In this document: positions 17,513-25,937 of the stretch, one piece after another
How positions within the stretch are numbered: the first letter of the stretch is position 1
Layout of the letters: the number at the start of each line of letters is the position of its first letter
NCBI GenBank assembly: GCA_028873965.1
Contig: JAPPMU010000003.1
Coordinates: 1-64,000 of the forward strand
DNA length: 64,000 nucleotides
Direction: 5' to 3'
Source: Chloroflexota bacterium
Lineage (GTDB): Bacteria; Chloroflexota; Dehalococcoidia; Lucifugimonadales; UBA3495
Made by a program: the position numbers and the translations under genes
The notes under the pieces: model-generated
Told to the model about the DNA's origin: nothing
Seen by the model: only the letters and a program-made list of their open reading frames with translations
Database searches by the model: none

Positions 17513-19189
17513 TCACTCTTGTCGGCGTTCTTCGCGCATGGTGATCAACGCCAGGGGGATCGACGAGACCACTATCAGCAACAAAGCCGGCGCCGCCGCG
17601 CGGGCGAAGAACGCCTCCTGCGAGGCCGCCCAGATGGACGACGCCAGGGTCGTGAAACCGATGGGGCTGAGGATCAGCGTCGCCGGCAACTCCTTCATCG
17701 TCAGCAGGAACACCAGGGCCGCTCCCGTCAGGATGCCGGGCCGCACCAGCGGCAGCGTAACGGTCAGCAGGACCGACAGCGGGCGCCGTCCCAGGCTGCG
17801 CGCGGCGTCCTCGAGCTCGGGCCGCACCTGCAGCAGCGAGGTCCTGAGAGAACCCACGGCCGCCGGCAGGAACAAGGTGACGTAGGCCACGGCCAGTATC
17901 GCCAGCGACTGGTAGAGCCAGGTGGCGTAATTTGCGCCGAAATACACCAGGCCCAGGGCGATGACGATGCCGGGCAGGGCGAAACCGACGAATCCCAAGC
18001 GCTCCAGCCATCGGCTGAACAGACCGGGATAACGCACCGCCAGCACGGCGATGGGCGCGGCGCACATCACCGTCAGGACCGCGGCCAGGGCGGACACTCC
18101 GACGGAGTTTGCCGCCGCCCGCCACAGCAGAAGCAGCGGCTCGCCGGCCGCCACGCCGCGCACCGTCCAGTAAACCAGCACCACCACAGGCAGGCCGATG
18201 GAGACCGCCAAAACGGCGCCGCAATACGCCAGGGCAGGCCACCGCCATCGTCCCAGGGGTATCGGCTCAGGCAATCGGGTCGCGCCCCCGCGGCTGCGGT
18301 AGTATCGACCGCCCATGGTATTGCGGGCGGTGTTTTCACCCCAGACCACCACCAGCGCCAGCACGATCAACGCCAGCGACCACGCGGCCGCCAGGGTACG
18401 GTTGAGGGCGGCGCCATACTGGATGAATATGCTCCAGGTGAAGGTCTCGTAACGCATGATGGCGACCGCGCCGAAGTCGCTCAGGGCGTAGAGGGCGGTG
18501 AGGAGTCCGCCGGCCAAAATGGCCGGCCGGAGCATGGGAAGAGTGACGCTGCGGAAGGTCTGCCAACGGTCGCGGCCCAAGACCCGCGCCGACTCCTCAA
18601 GCGAGACGTCCATGCTCCATAAAGCGGCGCGCAGCGGCAGGAGCACGTAGGGGAAACTGAGGATGATCAGCGTGAAGGCGGCGCCGGGGAACCCGTAGAT
18701 GCTGGGGATGCGCTCCACGCCGAAGCCCGCTTCCAGCCAGCCCTGCAGGATGCCCCGAGGACCAAGACCCACGGCGATGGCGAAGCCGACGATGTACGAC
18801 GGCAACGCCAGCGGCAGCATGGTGGCCACGCGCCAGAAGCCTCGCCACGGCAGATCGGTGCGGACGGTGAGCCACGCCAGGGGCGCCGCGATGATGATGC
18901 AGCCCAGCATCACCGTCGCCATGAGCGCGACGGTGCGTCCAACCACCCATAGGGTCCGCAGGCGAAAGATCAGGCCAATTGCGTCCTCGCCGGCGCCCAC
19001 CGTGCGCAGCGCGAGGTAAACCGGGGCGATCAGCAGCAACGCCGCCACCGCCAGGGCCGGGACCCAAACCACGGACGGCGGGCGCGCGGTGCCCTCGAAT
19101 AGATGGCCCCAGGTGAACCGGGGAATGGATACGATTAACTTGGCAACGGCTGACATAAGTATCTCGTATCGGTCCGGCAAAGCGATCAT
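17513..19189 (-). CDS. ABC transporter permease, two fused domains (iron/thiamine type)
   Basis: The 558-residue protein has about 12 membrane segments in two halves. Each half carries an EAA loop for the ATPase: EESARVLGRDRWQTFRSVTL and EDAARSLGRRPLSVLLTVTL. This double-permease form is typical of Fe3+ (FbpB/SfuB) and thiamine (ThiP) importers. Neither the binding protein nor the ATPase gene is in the neighbourhood, so it is an orphan here. The start may be the ATG at 19189 or the internal ATG at 19156; neither has a strong ribosome site. Confidence 0.85.
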   Translation of the reverse strand: MIALPDRYEILMSAVAKLIVSIPRFTWGHLFEGTARPPSVVWVPALAVAALLLIAPVYLALRTVGAGEDAIGLIFRLRTLWVVGRTVALMATVMLGCIIIAAPLAWLTVRTDLPWRGFWRVATMLPLALPSYIVGFAIAVGLGPRGILQGWLEAGFGVERIPSIYGFPGAAFTLIILSFPYVLLPLRAALWSMDVSLEESARVLGRDRWQTFRSVTLPMLRPAILAGGLLTALYALSDFGAVAIMRYETFTWSIFIQYGAALNRTLAAAWSLALIVLALVVVWGENTARNTMGGRYYRSRGGATRLPEPIPLGRWRWPALAYCGAVLAVSIGLPVVVLVYWTVRGVAAGEPLLLLWRAAANSVGVSALAAVLTVMCAAPIAVLAVRYPGLFSRWLERLGFVGFALPGIVIALGLVYFGANYATWLYQSLAILAVAYVTLFLPAAVGSLRTSLLQVRPELEDAARSLGRRPLSVLLTVTLPLVRPGILTGAALVFLLTMKELPATLILSPIGFTTLASSIWAASQEAFFARAAAPALLLIVVSSIPLALITMREERRQE

Positions 19190-19373
19190 TTTCGACGCGC
19201 CGGAGCAATGCTCGTGTCTTGGTGCCAGGAACGCTGGTGATTATACCCCGGCGAACCTGACGTTTACCCATCGAACAACAGTAAGCCCGCGACGGGCGTG
19301 GAGACTCCCGCGTAAACAGATCAATCGTCTGACTTGCTCGGAAGGATGCCGAATGATCGCTGCATGTTCGAGC

Positions 19374-19688
19374 TCATGCGTACACAGTTGCGCCCGAACT
19401 GTCATAGGAGTTACGCAGTTGGGAGACTTTACACCCGTCATTCCCGCGAAAGCGGGAATCCAGTGGCCGAAATCGTTAACAGTGTTCCAGATTCGTTCAC
19501 TGTGAAGCCTATGGATTCCTGCTTGCGCAGGAATGACGGGTTTGTAATTTCAAGTGCGTAACTCCTATGTCATTGCGACCCCGCACTTGATGCGGGGGTG
19601 GCAATCTCGTTGCTGGAGGGGCCATTGTTCGGGTGACGAGATCGCCACGTCGCTGCGCTCCTCGCGATGACAAACTGGGTACGCGTGA
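19374..19688. mobile_element. MITE, family A (copy 7), split by a second element
   Basis: The left end CTCATGCGTACACAGTTG and the right end AAACTGGGTACGCGTGAG are present. The copy is interrupted after CTGTCA (19404) and resumes at TGTCATTGCGACC (19568). Confidence 0.8.
19405..19567. mobile_element. MITE with 13-bp ends carrying a family C core, inserted in a family A MITE
   Basis: Perfect terminal inverted repeats TAGGAGTTACGCA (19405-19417) and TGCGTAACTCCTA (19555-19567) surround a family C palindrome (about 19433-19539). The 5-bp direct repeat TGTCA lies at 19400-19404 and 19568-19572, giving an exact insertion footprint. Confidence 0.85.
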
Positions 19689-19818
19689 GATGTTCGAGCG
19701 ATTGACACGAAATACGGTCGAGCGCAGAATGGCCCAAATCCGGGGCGCTCTTTCGCCCCTTCCGCTATCGTCAGCGTCGGAATGCGCCGTCGCATTCCCC
19801 ATCGCAGGAGGTTCCGAT

Positions 19819-20988
19819 ATGGCGTTTCCCGAACGAATGAAATTTGGCATCTTCCTCGGCCCGTTCCACCGCGTGGGCGAGAACCCCACCCTGGCCATGG
19901 AACGTGACCTGGAGCTGATCGAATGGTTGGACAAGCTGGGGTTCGATGAGGCCTGGATAGGCGAGCACCACAGCGCCGGCTGGGAGATCATATCCTCGCC
20001 GGAGGTGTTCATCGCCGCCGCCGCCCAGCGAACCAACCGCATCAAGTTGGGCACCGGCGTCGTCAGCCTGCCGTACCACCACCCGCTGATGGTCGCCAAC
20101 CGCATGGTCCAGCTGGACCACATGACCTACGGGCGGGTGCTCTTCGGCGTAGGCCCGGGCGCGCTGCCGGGCGACGCCTACATGATGGGCATCCCCCACG
20201 AACTGCAGCGCGAGCGGATGGACGAATCACTGGGTGTCATCCTGCGCCTGTTCACGGAGACGGAGCCCTTCAGCCACCAGAGCGACTGGTTCGAATTGAA
20301 AGACGGCCTCCTCCAGTTGCGGCCGTACCAGCGACCGTACATGCACACCGCCGTGGCGTCGGTGCAGTCGCCGGCCGGCGTGACCCTGGCCGGCAAGCAC
20401 GGATGCTCCGTCCTGACCATCACCGTTCCCCGGGACCCGTCCGCCGGGCCTTCGGACTTGCAGGGGCTCTGGAGCATCGCCGAGGAGTCCGCGGCCGAGC
20501 ACGGCAACACCATGAACCGCGACGACTGGCGGCTGGTGCTGCCCTGCCATATTGCCGAGACCCGCAAGGAGGCCCTGGACGATGCCCGCATGGGCGCCGG
20601 ACGTTACCTGCGGGAGTACAGCGAGGGAACCAACGGCCGCAAGCCGGTCTTTGACGGCCCCCTGGACAAGGTGATCGACCACATGGCCGACACCGGCAGC
20701 TGGATCATCGGCACGCCCGACGACTGCATCGAGGCCATCGAGCGGCTGGGCGAGCAGAGCGGCGGCTTCGGCGCGTTCCTGGTGCAGACCATCGACTGGG
20801 CTCCGCGCGAGAAGATGCTGCGCAGCTATGAGCTCATGGCACGCTACGTGATGCCCCACTTCCAGGGCAGCGTGCTCAGCACCCAGGCGTCCAACCAGTG
20901 GGCCAAGGAGCGGCAGGATGACCTGGTGGGCGGGCGCGTCCGCGCCATCGACCGGGCGCGGCAGCGCTACGCCGAACGCGCCGGATAG
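19819..20988 (+). CDS. LLM-class flavin-dependent monooxygenase
   Basis: The 389-residue protein starts at the ATG following CAGGAGG; a longer frame enters the upstream repeat. It has GFDEAWIGEHHSAGWE, IKLGTGVVSLPYHHPLMVAN and GRVLFGVGPGALPGDAYMMG, diagnostic of the luciferase-like family. The length and the C-terminal segment place it near limonene/alkanal-type monooxygenases, but the substrate is not predictable. It would need a flavin reductase from elsewhere. Confidence 0.87.
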   Translation: MAFPERMKFGIFLGPFHRVGENPTLAMERDLELIEWLDKLGFDEAWIGEHHSAGWEIISSPEVFIAAAAQRTNRIKLGTGVVSLPYHHPLMVANRMVQLDHMTYGRVLFGVGPGALPGDAYMMGIPHELQRERMDESLGVILRLFTETEPFSHQSDWFELKDGLLQLRPYQRPYMHTAVASVQSPAGVTLAGKHGCSVLTITVPRDPSAGPSDLQGLWSIAEESAAEHGNTMNRDDWRLVLPCHIAETRKEALDDARMGAGRYLREYSEGTNGRKPVFDGPLDKVIDHMADTGSWIIGTPDDCIEAIERLGEQSGGFGAFLVQTIDWAPREKMLRSYELMARYVMPHFQGSVLSTQASNQWAKERQDDLVGGRVRAIDRARQRYAERAG

Positions 20989-20998
20989 CCTTGGGATT

Positions 20999-21106
20999 GT
21001 CAGAAGCAGGATTCCCAAGATTTGAGGATTGGCAGGATTGGAGTTGTTCGGCGAAAGTGAGCCCCAATCCTGCAAATCTTTGAATCCCGAAAATCTTGAT
21101 TCTGAC
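20999..21106. repeat. Palindromic repeat, family D (copy 3)
   Basis: GTCAGAAGCAGGATTC at the left faces AATCTTGATTCTGAC at the right, with internal GGCAGGATTGGAG and CCCCAATCCTGC arms. It lies between convergent genes and could act as a bidirectional terminator. Confidence 0.8.
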
Positions 21107-21122
21107 GATTGCCGAAAGGCGG

Positions 21123-21827
21123 TCAGGCCGCGACTTTCACAGCGGCCCAGTCCACGCCGTTGAGCACCAGCTTCTGGAACTCGGGTGTCTCGAAGCTCCG
21201 GCCATCGTGGCCCAGGAGCAGGACAAAGACGTTGCCATCACCGTACTGGCGCGTCCACCCCAGCGGGTAGGTTCCGCCCGGCATGTGGGTGGGATTGCGG
21301 TCGGGACCCCAGGGCCAGGTGCCGTCCTCGGCGGTGCCGGTGATGAAGACGTTGTTGCCGTCCTTGATGGCCAGGTTCATGTAGAGCTCGTCGTTGGTAG
21401 AGAAGTCGGCGATGCCGGAGGCGCCCGGATGGCCGGCCTGGCTGACGTTGACCGTGAACTCCCCGTAGGGCGGGTGGTAACTGGTGCCGGAAATCCAGCC
21501 GCCGCCGGTGATGTCGTGGTACTCGGGCCAGGCCGCCGCCACGCAGGTTGCGATGTGGATGCAGACGAACCCGCCGCCGCCGCTCACATAGTCCTTCAAG
21601 CCCTGCATCTGGGACTCGGACAGGGTCCAGTCGCCGAAATCGGGCACGTTCTCCCGGCGGGTGTTGAAAACCAGCGCGTCGTAGCCGCTCATGGCCGATT
21701 GATCGGCCAGCGGCGACGCGTCCTCGGTCACCGTCACGTCGTGGCCGGCGCCCTTGAGAAAGGATTCCAGGATGGGCGTCGACTCCTCGTAGGGATGACG
21801 TCCGCCCGAGATCACCAAAACCTTCAT
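21123..21827 (-). CDS. ThuA-like domain protein
   Basis: The 234-residue protein starts MKVLVISGGRHPYEES after a strong GGAGGG site. It has the ThuA features DALVFNTRRE, GGGGFVCIHIATCVAA and TGGGWISGTSYHPPYGEF, a class I glutamine-amidotransferase-like fold. The family is linked to trehalose or other sugar use, but most members lack proof of activity. No sugar operon is adjacent. Confidence 0.85.
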   Translation of the reverse strand: MKVLVISGGRHPYEESTPILESFLKGAGHDVTVTEDASPLADQSAMSGYDALVFNTRRENVPDFGDWTLSESQMQGLKDYVSGGGGFVCIHIATCVAAAWPEYHDITGGGWISGTSYHPPYGEFTVNVSQAGHPGASGIADFSTNDELYMNLAIKDGNNVFITGTAEDGTWPWGPDRNPTHMPGGTYPLGWTRQYGDGNVFVLLLGHDGRSFETPEFQKLVLNGVDWAAVKVAA

Positions 21828-21964
21828 GATGTTTTCCCTCCTATCAGTAGGCACGAATTGTAGAGACAAGGGACGCCGGTGGCAAATTTAGACATCCGCG
21901 GAGATAGCGGCGGTCGCTGCGGGCGTTATAATGCCGGCAGTATCGCGCGATGGGAGATTCAGGC

Positions 21965-22336
21965 ATGTCAATGTTCAAGGTGGATGTTGGCGTGGGCAAT
22001 ATGGAAGGCGGCGACCTGGCGCCGGTGCGGCCTATGGTGGACACCGGCGCGGCCCACTCCATGCTGCCCGAATCGCTGCTGACCCGGCTGGGCATTGCGC
22101 CACGCCGGGAGCTCAGCTTCATTCTGGCCGACGGCACTCCGGCAATCTACGGCTTCGGGTTCGCCAGACTCAGCATCGACGGCGAGGAATGTCCTTGCCC
22201 GGTCATCTTCGGGCCGGAGGGCAATCACCTGCTGGGCGCGTCCACCCTGGAGATTTTCAACCTGGTGGTTGACCCGGCGGGAGAACGGCTATTGCCCGCC
22301 GAATGGCTTTCCCTGGGCTGGGGCGGAGAGTTGTAG
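21965..22336 (+). CDS. Retropepsin-like aspartic protease
   Basis: The 123-residue single-domain protein has VDTGA with catalytic Asp26-Thr27-Gly28 and the later strand segment PVIFGPEGNHLLGASTLEIF, where LLGASTLE corresponds to the hydrophobic-G element of clan AA. As in retropepsins it would need to dimerise to form an active site. I chose the ATG at 21965 behind GGGAG; an ATG 15 bases upstream is possible. It is the intact relative of the N-terminal domain at 33218-33841. It borders a toxin-antitoxin region. Natural substrate unknown. Confidence 0.8.
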   Translation: MSMFKVDVGVGNMEGGDLAPVRPMVDTGAAHSMLPESLLTRLGIAPRRELSFILADGTPAIYGFGFARLSIDGEECPCPVIFGPEGNHLLGASTLEIFNLVVDPAGERLLPAEWLSLGWGGEL

Positions 22337-22351
22337 GGCAGCGGAACGCAA

Positions 22352-22630
22352 TCAGGGAGAGGCGGGGTTGCGGGCCTTTTCACGCCGGACGTGTTCGCGC
22401 AACACCAGATTGATGAGCGTCTGGCAGTCAATATCGGTTTGGGCGTTGGACTTGAACCAGGCGATTACTTCGGCGTCCAGGTCCAGAGTAATCCGCTGCT
22501 TGGTCAGCCGGTAAATCACACCGCGTTTGGCGTTAGACCAATCGGTGACTTCCGGTATGTCGCTGGTATCAATCTCGTCGTCCGACATCGCGGCCAGGGC
22601 GGCGAGTTCGGCTTTTTGCTGGTCGGTCAT
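22352..22630 (-). CDS. BrnA-type antitoxin
   Basis: The 92-residue protein has the BrnA/DUF4415 pattern DDEIDTSDIPEVTDWSNAKR followed by the ribbon-helix-helix part KQRITLDLDAEVIAWFKS and INLVLREHVRRE. BrnA normally neutralises the BrnT RNase toxin encoded just before it and represses the operon. No BrnT is visible; instead a RelE-like gene is divergently placed 71 bp away. It is therefore an orphan or re-paired antitoxin. Confidence 0.8.
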   Translation of the reverse strand: MTDQQKAELAALAAMSDDEIDTSDIPEVTDWSNAKRGVIYRLTKQRITLDLDAEVIAWFKSNAQTDIDCQTLINLVLREHVRREKARNPASP

Positions 22631-22701
22631 TGGTCGGCCTCGCGGTATCAATCCTCGTTTTGCGATTTCGTCCAACGGTGGTAAGGTACAGAAGGTACAG
22701 T

Positions 22702-23010
22702 ATGAACATTGTAGTGGAGCCACCTTATGCGCGCCATTATGACGATTTAGACCCGGTGACGAAGGTGCGCATCGCTAATGCAGTGGATGGCAAGCTGCGG
22801 ACTTGGACAGGACGGGGCGGCACCCGTCGCGTAGTGCCGCCGGGCCCCGGTATGCCCACGTTGCACGAAGTTTACGTAGGCGACTTCCGCATCATCTTTT
22901 GCCGGCACGGCGACAACCTGCATCTGCTCGACGTCGCAAAGAAAGGCCAAGGCGGGCGGCAGGATAGAGCGCTGCGAGCATCGGGCAACTTCTGCAAAGA
23001 CAATCATTGA
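22702..23010 (+). CDS. RelE/ParE-like toxin
   Basis: The 102-residue basic protein has the RelE-superfamily layout: an N-terminal strand MNIVVEPPYARHYDDL, helices with KVRIANAVDGKLRTWTG, and the core strands LHEVYVGDFRIIFCRHGDNLHLLDV. Such toxins cleave mRNA at the ribosome or inhibit gyrase. The ATG at 22702 follows AGGTACAG. The likely antitoxin is either the 85-residue product 22 bp downstream or the divergent BrnA; which one cannot be decided from the sequence. Confidence 0.65.
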   Translation: MNIVVEPPYARHYDDLDPVTKVRIANAVDGKLRTWTGRGGTRRVVPPGPGMPTLHEVYVGDFRIIFCRHGDNLHLLDVAKKGQGGRQDRALRASGNFCKDNH

Positions 23011-23032
23011 CGCAACCAGGCAGGCAAGCAGC

Positions 23033-23290
23033 ATGGACTACAACGTTTTTATGCGCCGCCAACTGGCGCAGGACCGGCGGATGAACACCATTATGCTGGA
23101 ACAGATTTACCGCAATCTGGACGGTCAGGCATACGACTCCGACGACCTGGAATATACCGGCGAGCAACTGGTTGACCGTGCCATGATGCAGGCCGCCGAC
23201 TACTATGACGTTACCGGGAGCCAAGGTCATGTCCGCCGCGAAATTGGCGCGATGCTCAGCGCCGCCGCGCCGATGTCGGGGGCTGACTAA
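23033..23290 (+). CDS. Small hypothetical protein, possible antitoxin
   Basis: The 85-residue acidic product (MDYNVFMRRQLAQDRRMNTI...) begins 22 bp after the RelE-like gene and probably shares its mRNA. It has a helical start and an acidic middle DSDDLEYTGEQLVDRAMM, but no known DNA-binding motif that I recognise. Toxin-first operons (as in higBA) place the antitoxin here, which is the only argument for an antitoxin role. Confidence 0.5.
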   Translation: MDYNVFMRRQLAQDRRMNTIMLEQIYRNLDGQAYDSDDLEYTGEQLVDRAMMQAADYYDVTGSQGHVRREIGAMLSAAAPMSGAD

Positions 23291-23421
23291 TTTCACAAGT
23301 TTTCGGCGAACGGTGACAGTGCGCCGTTCACGTGGCGGGCTTTTATGGTTTTGAGCATAGTGGGCTTCCCAGACTGGGACGCTTAGGAGTGCACCGCGAT
23401 TGTAGCGCAGACGGCTGCCAA

Positions 23422-25659
23422 TCACTTCTGGTAGCGCTCACCGAAGGGAACGCCGTCGGCGTCTTTCAGATTCTTGCGCGCATCTCCGAAATACCGCGTT
23501 ACTATAGTATGAACAGCCGTTGCGGAGGTGAACTCGTAGTCTTTATCAAATTTGTAGATCTGTCCAGCGTCAACCAATACGCCGTCTGCAATCAGTTGTT
23601 CTCGTAGATTTGGATAATTATGGCGCCCCTTGGCGATCTCACCTTTGGCGGCCGTGGAACCCTTCAGAACCACGATCCGTTTCTCGCTGTACACATCGCA
23701 TTCCGCGGATATGTCACCACGATTGCGGCGGATATAGAAACGCTCGGGCCTTCCATCAGCGTTTTGAATTGCTAAAGGATCAACCTTCAGGTCAGACTGA
23801 TTGTTGACAACTTGCACATCCGGCAGCAACTCCACACTTTCCGCCGCACGGCGCAGCAAGTACCCCACCTTGCTCTGTACGCTGCTATAAATCGCCTCTT
23901 TATCAACCGCGCGGCGTTCCAATTCGGTCAATTCGTCCTTCCATCCAGCCAGTTCAGACTGGAGGCCACGTACCCAATCGGCAATCATAAGACCTTGCTG
24001 AATCAGGTTATCAGGACGTTCTTCTTCCGGTAGAGCAGCGATATGTTCTTGGAACAGCTCAGCTTGTTCGCCATTGTCTCCCAACACCAATTCCCGCCAT
24101 TCAATCAGCTGGCGCAATTCGTTACGCCGCGCATCGTCGGCCCCGGATACGCTCTGCCGCTCGGCCTCCAGCAACTCCCCGAACAGGGCGGACAGCCGGT
24201 TGGCGAGATCGTCGTCAATCTCAATGTCGGTTGGGAACGTCATTTCGTCCTCCGGTTCGTATAGCTCAACCAGTTCGTCCAGCGGTGGTGCAACGGGCAA
24301 GTGTGCCTGGATGTGGGCGTCGATGTGGCAAAGGTCGCATACCCGTTGGTGAGCGTCGCCGCATTCGGTTTCGTACTGCCAGCGCCGTCGGGCGCGCCAC
24401 CGTCCGCAGCGATCGCAGTCTTTACCGAATGAAAATCCACACACCCGGCAGTTGTGGCTGGCGGCGTGGGAGGCTGCTTCACAGAGCGGGCATATCACTA
24501 CCGGAGCCTCGCCGGACTTCTGCGTGCCGCGCGGTTCCAGCGACCATTCGCGGTAGTCCTCCGGCAGGCCGTGGGTTACGGAATTGGCGGCCAGGTCGAG
24601 GATGATGCAGTCGCCGCCGTCGGGTTTGGGGCGCAGGCCGCGGCCTACCATTTGCAGGTACAGGGCCAGGCTCATGGTGGGGCGGGCGATGATGATGCAG
24701 GAGGCGTCGGGCAGATCGAACCCCTCGGTGGCGACGATCACGTTGACTAGCACCTTGATGCTGCCGTCCCGGAAACCGGCGATGGCCTTGTCCCGTTCCT
24801 CCCGGTTGGTGTCGCCGAGGATTACCGCCGCCGGGACGCCGGCCTCGTTGAACACGGCGGCCAGGTTGTGCGCGTGGTCAACGGAGACAGCGTAAGCGAT
24901 GATCTGTCGCTCGGCGGTATGCTTCTTCCAAAAGGCCAACGCGCCGGCGGTCATTACGTCGGGGCGGTGGCGGTTGGCTTGCTTGATGCCGGTCTCGGTG
25001 TAGTCGCCAATGCTGCCAACTACGCCGCCGGCGACGCGCTGCTCCGGCGGCGGGATGAACACCTGCGCCTGGCACAGGGCCGGCGTATCGAGGGCCTGCA
25101 AGTCGGCGGTTTGGGGGCCGCAGAGCAGGCTATGGAAGAGGTGGTCAAACCCTTCCTTTTCCGACAGCCGCCAGGGGGTGGCGGTCATGCCGACGATGGG
25201 GCCGGGCCACTGCTTCATTGCCCGCTCCCAGCCAGGCGCGGCGGCGTGGTGGGCCTCGTCGATGACCAGCAGGTCGTTGGAGTTAAATTCGCTCCAAACT
25301 TGTCGCTCTCTGATACGGCGGGCTACAGTCTGCGACATGAGGATGACGGCGCCGCCGGCCCATGCTGGAGCGTCATCGCCGGGCCTCCAGGTGACGTTGG
25401 AAATAGCCGAAACGCCGGCGTCGGTGAGCATACGGCGGGTCTGCTCGGCCAGTTCCTTGCGGTGGGTGAGCCAGACGGCCTTGCGTCCATCTCGCAGCCA
25501 GTCGCCCAGCAGCGCGCCGGCGATGACGGTTTTACCGCCGCCGGTGGGCAGTTGGAGCATTAAACGGGCCCTGGGCTCGGCGGCGAGCCCGTCCTGCACC
25601 TGTCGAAGCAGGTCACGCTGGTAGGGGCGGAGTTCGAACATATTGACGGATTGTATCAT
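23422..25659 (-). CDS. DEAD/DEAH helicase with zinc cluster and DUF4357 C-terminus
   Basis: The 745-residue protein has an SF2 helicase core: Walker A LQLPTGGGKT (36-44), DEAHH (134-138), MTATPWR, and the C-terminal motifs VNVIVATEGFDLP and QMVGRGLRPKP. A cysteine-rich section follows (CPLCEAASH, CRVCGFSF, CDRCGRW, CDLCH). The end resembles DUF4357 (KGSTAAKGEI ... YEFTSATAVHTIV), a domain frequent in restriction and defence proteins. I begin at the ATG at 25659, because the longer frame translates a family D repeat. It may act in DNA repair or as part of a defence island. Confidence 0.8.
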   Translation of the reverse strand: MIQSVNMFELRPYQRDLLRQVQDGLAAEPRARLMLQLPTGGGKTVIAGALLGDWLRDGRKAVWLTHRKELAEQTRRMLTDAGVSAISNVTWRPGDDAPAWAGGAVILMSQTVARRIRERQVWSEFNSNDLLVIDEAHHAAAPGWERAMKQWPGPIVGMTATPWRLSEKEGFDHLFHSLLCGPQTADLQALDTPALCQAQVFIPPPEQRVAGGVVGSIGDYTETGIKQANRHRPDVMTAGALAFWKKHTAERQIIAYAVSVDHAHNLAAVFNEAGVPAAVILGDTNREERDKAIAGFRDGSIKVLVNVIVATEGFDLPDASCIIIARPTMSLALYLQMVGRGLRPKPDGGDCIILDLAANSVTHGLPEDYREWSLEPRGTQKSGEAPVVICPLCEAASHAASHNCRVCGFSFGKDCDRCGRWRARRRWQYETECGDAHQRVCDLCHIDAHIQAHLPVAPPLDELVELYEPEDEMTFPTDIEIDDDLANRLSALFGELLEAERQSVSGADDARRNELRQLIEWRELVLGDNGEQAELFQEHIAALPEEERPDNLIQQGLMIADWVRGLQSELAGWKDELTELERRAVDKEAIYSSVQSKVGYLLRRAAESVELLPDVQVVNNQSDLKVDPLAIQNADGRPERFYIRRNRGDISAECDVYSEKRIVVLKGSTAAKGEIAKGRHNYPNLREQLIADGVLVDAGQIYKFDKDYEFTSATAVHTIVTRYFGDARKNLKDADGVPFGERYQK

Positions 25660-25683
25660 CGCGCGTACTTGCTTTCGGAAATC

Positions 25684-25793
25684 GTCAGAATCAGGATTTA
25701 CGGGATTAGAGGATTGGGCAGGATTAGATGTTTTTCCCATCGGACGGCTCCAATCTTGATAAATCCCAAAATCTTGAAAATCCTGATTCTGAC
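25684..25793. repeat. Palindromic repeat, family D (copy 4)
   Basis: GTCAGAATCAGGATTTACGG at the left and AAAATCCTGATTCTGAC at the right. The inverted ends extend outward (GGAAATC / GTTTCC), so the full element may be 25677-25799. It sits in the leader between the divergent helicase and epimerase genes. Confidence 0.8.
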
Positions 25794-25937
25794 GTTTCCC
25801 CGCCGCAAACCTGGGTATGAGTGAACCCCGTCGTTCGGTTGAATTCCCGCGCGCCGGCCGGCATACTGGCGGCACCATTCAATCCGGCAACCGATACGGC
25901 GCACTTGCCAGATCGTTGCCACGCAGGGAGTTGGCCC

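Larger units (their letters stand above)
19190..19818. other. 629-bp intergenic region dominated by nested elements
   Basis: It contains about 180 bp of leader on the permease side, a family A MITE (19374-19688) interrupted by a composite element (19405-19567), and about 130 bp before the LLM start. I see no gene in it. Confidence 0.65.

Noticed and set aside
25660-25878. Extended N-terminus of the helicase
   Set aside because: It translates a family D repeat (QNQDFQDFGIYQDW), so the true start is downstream.
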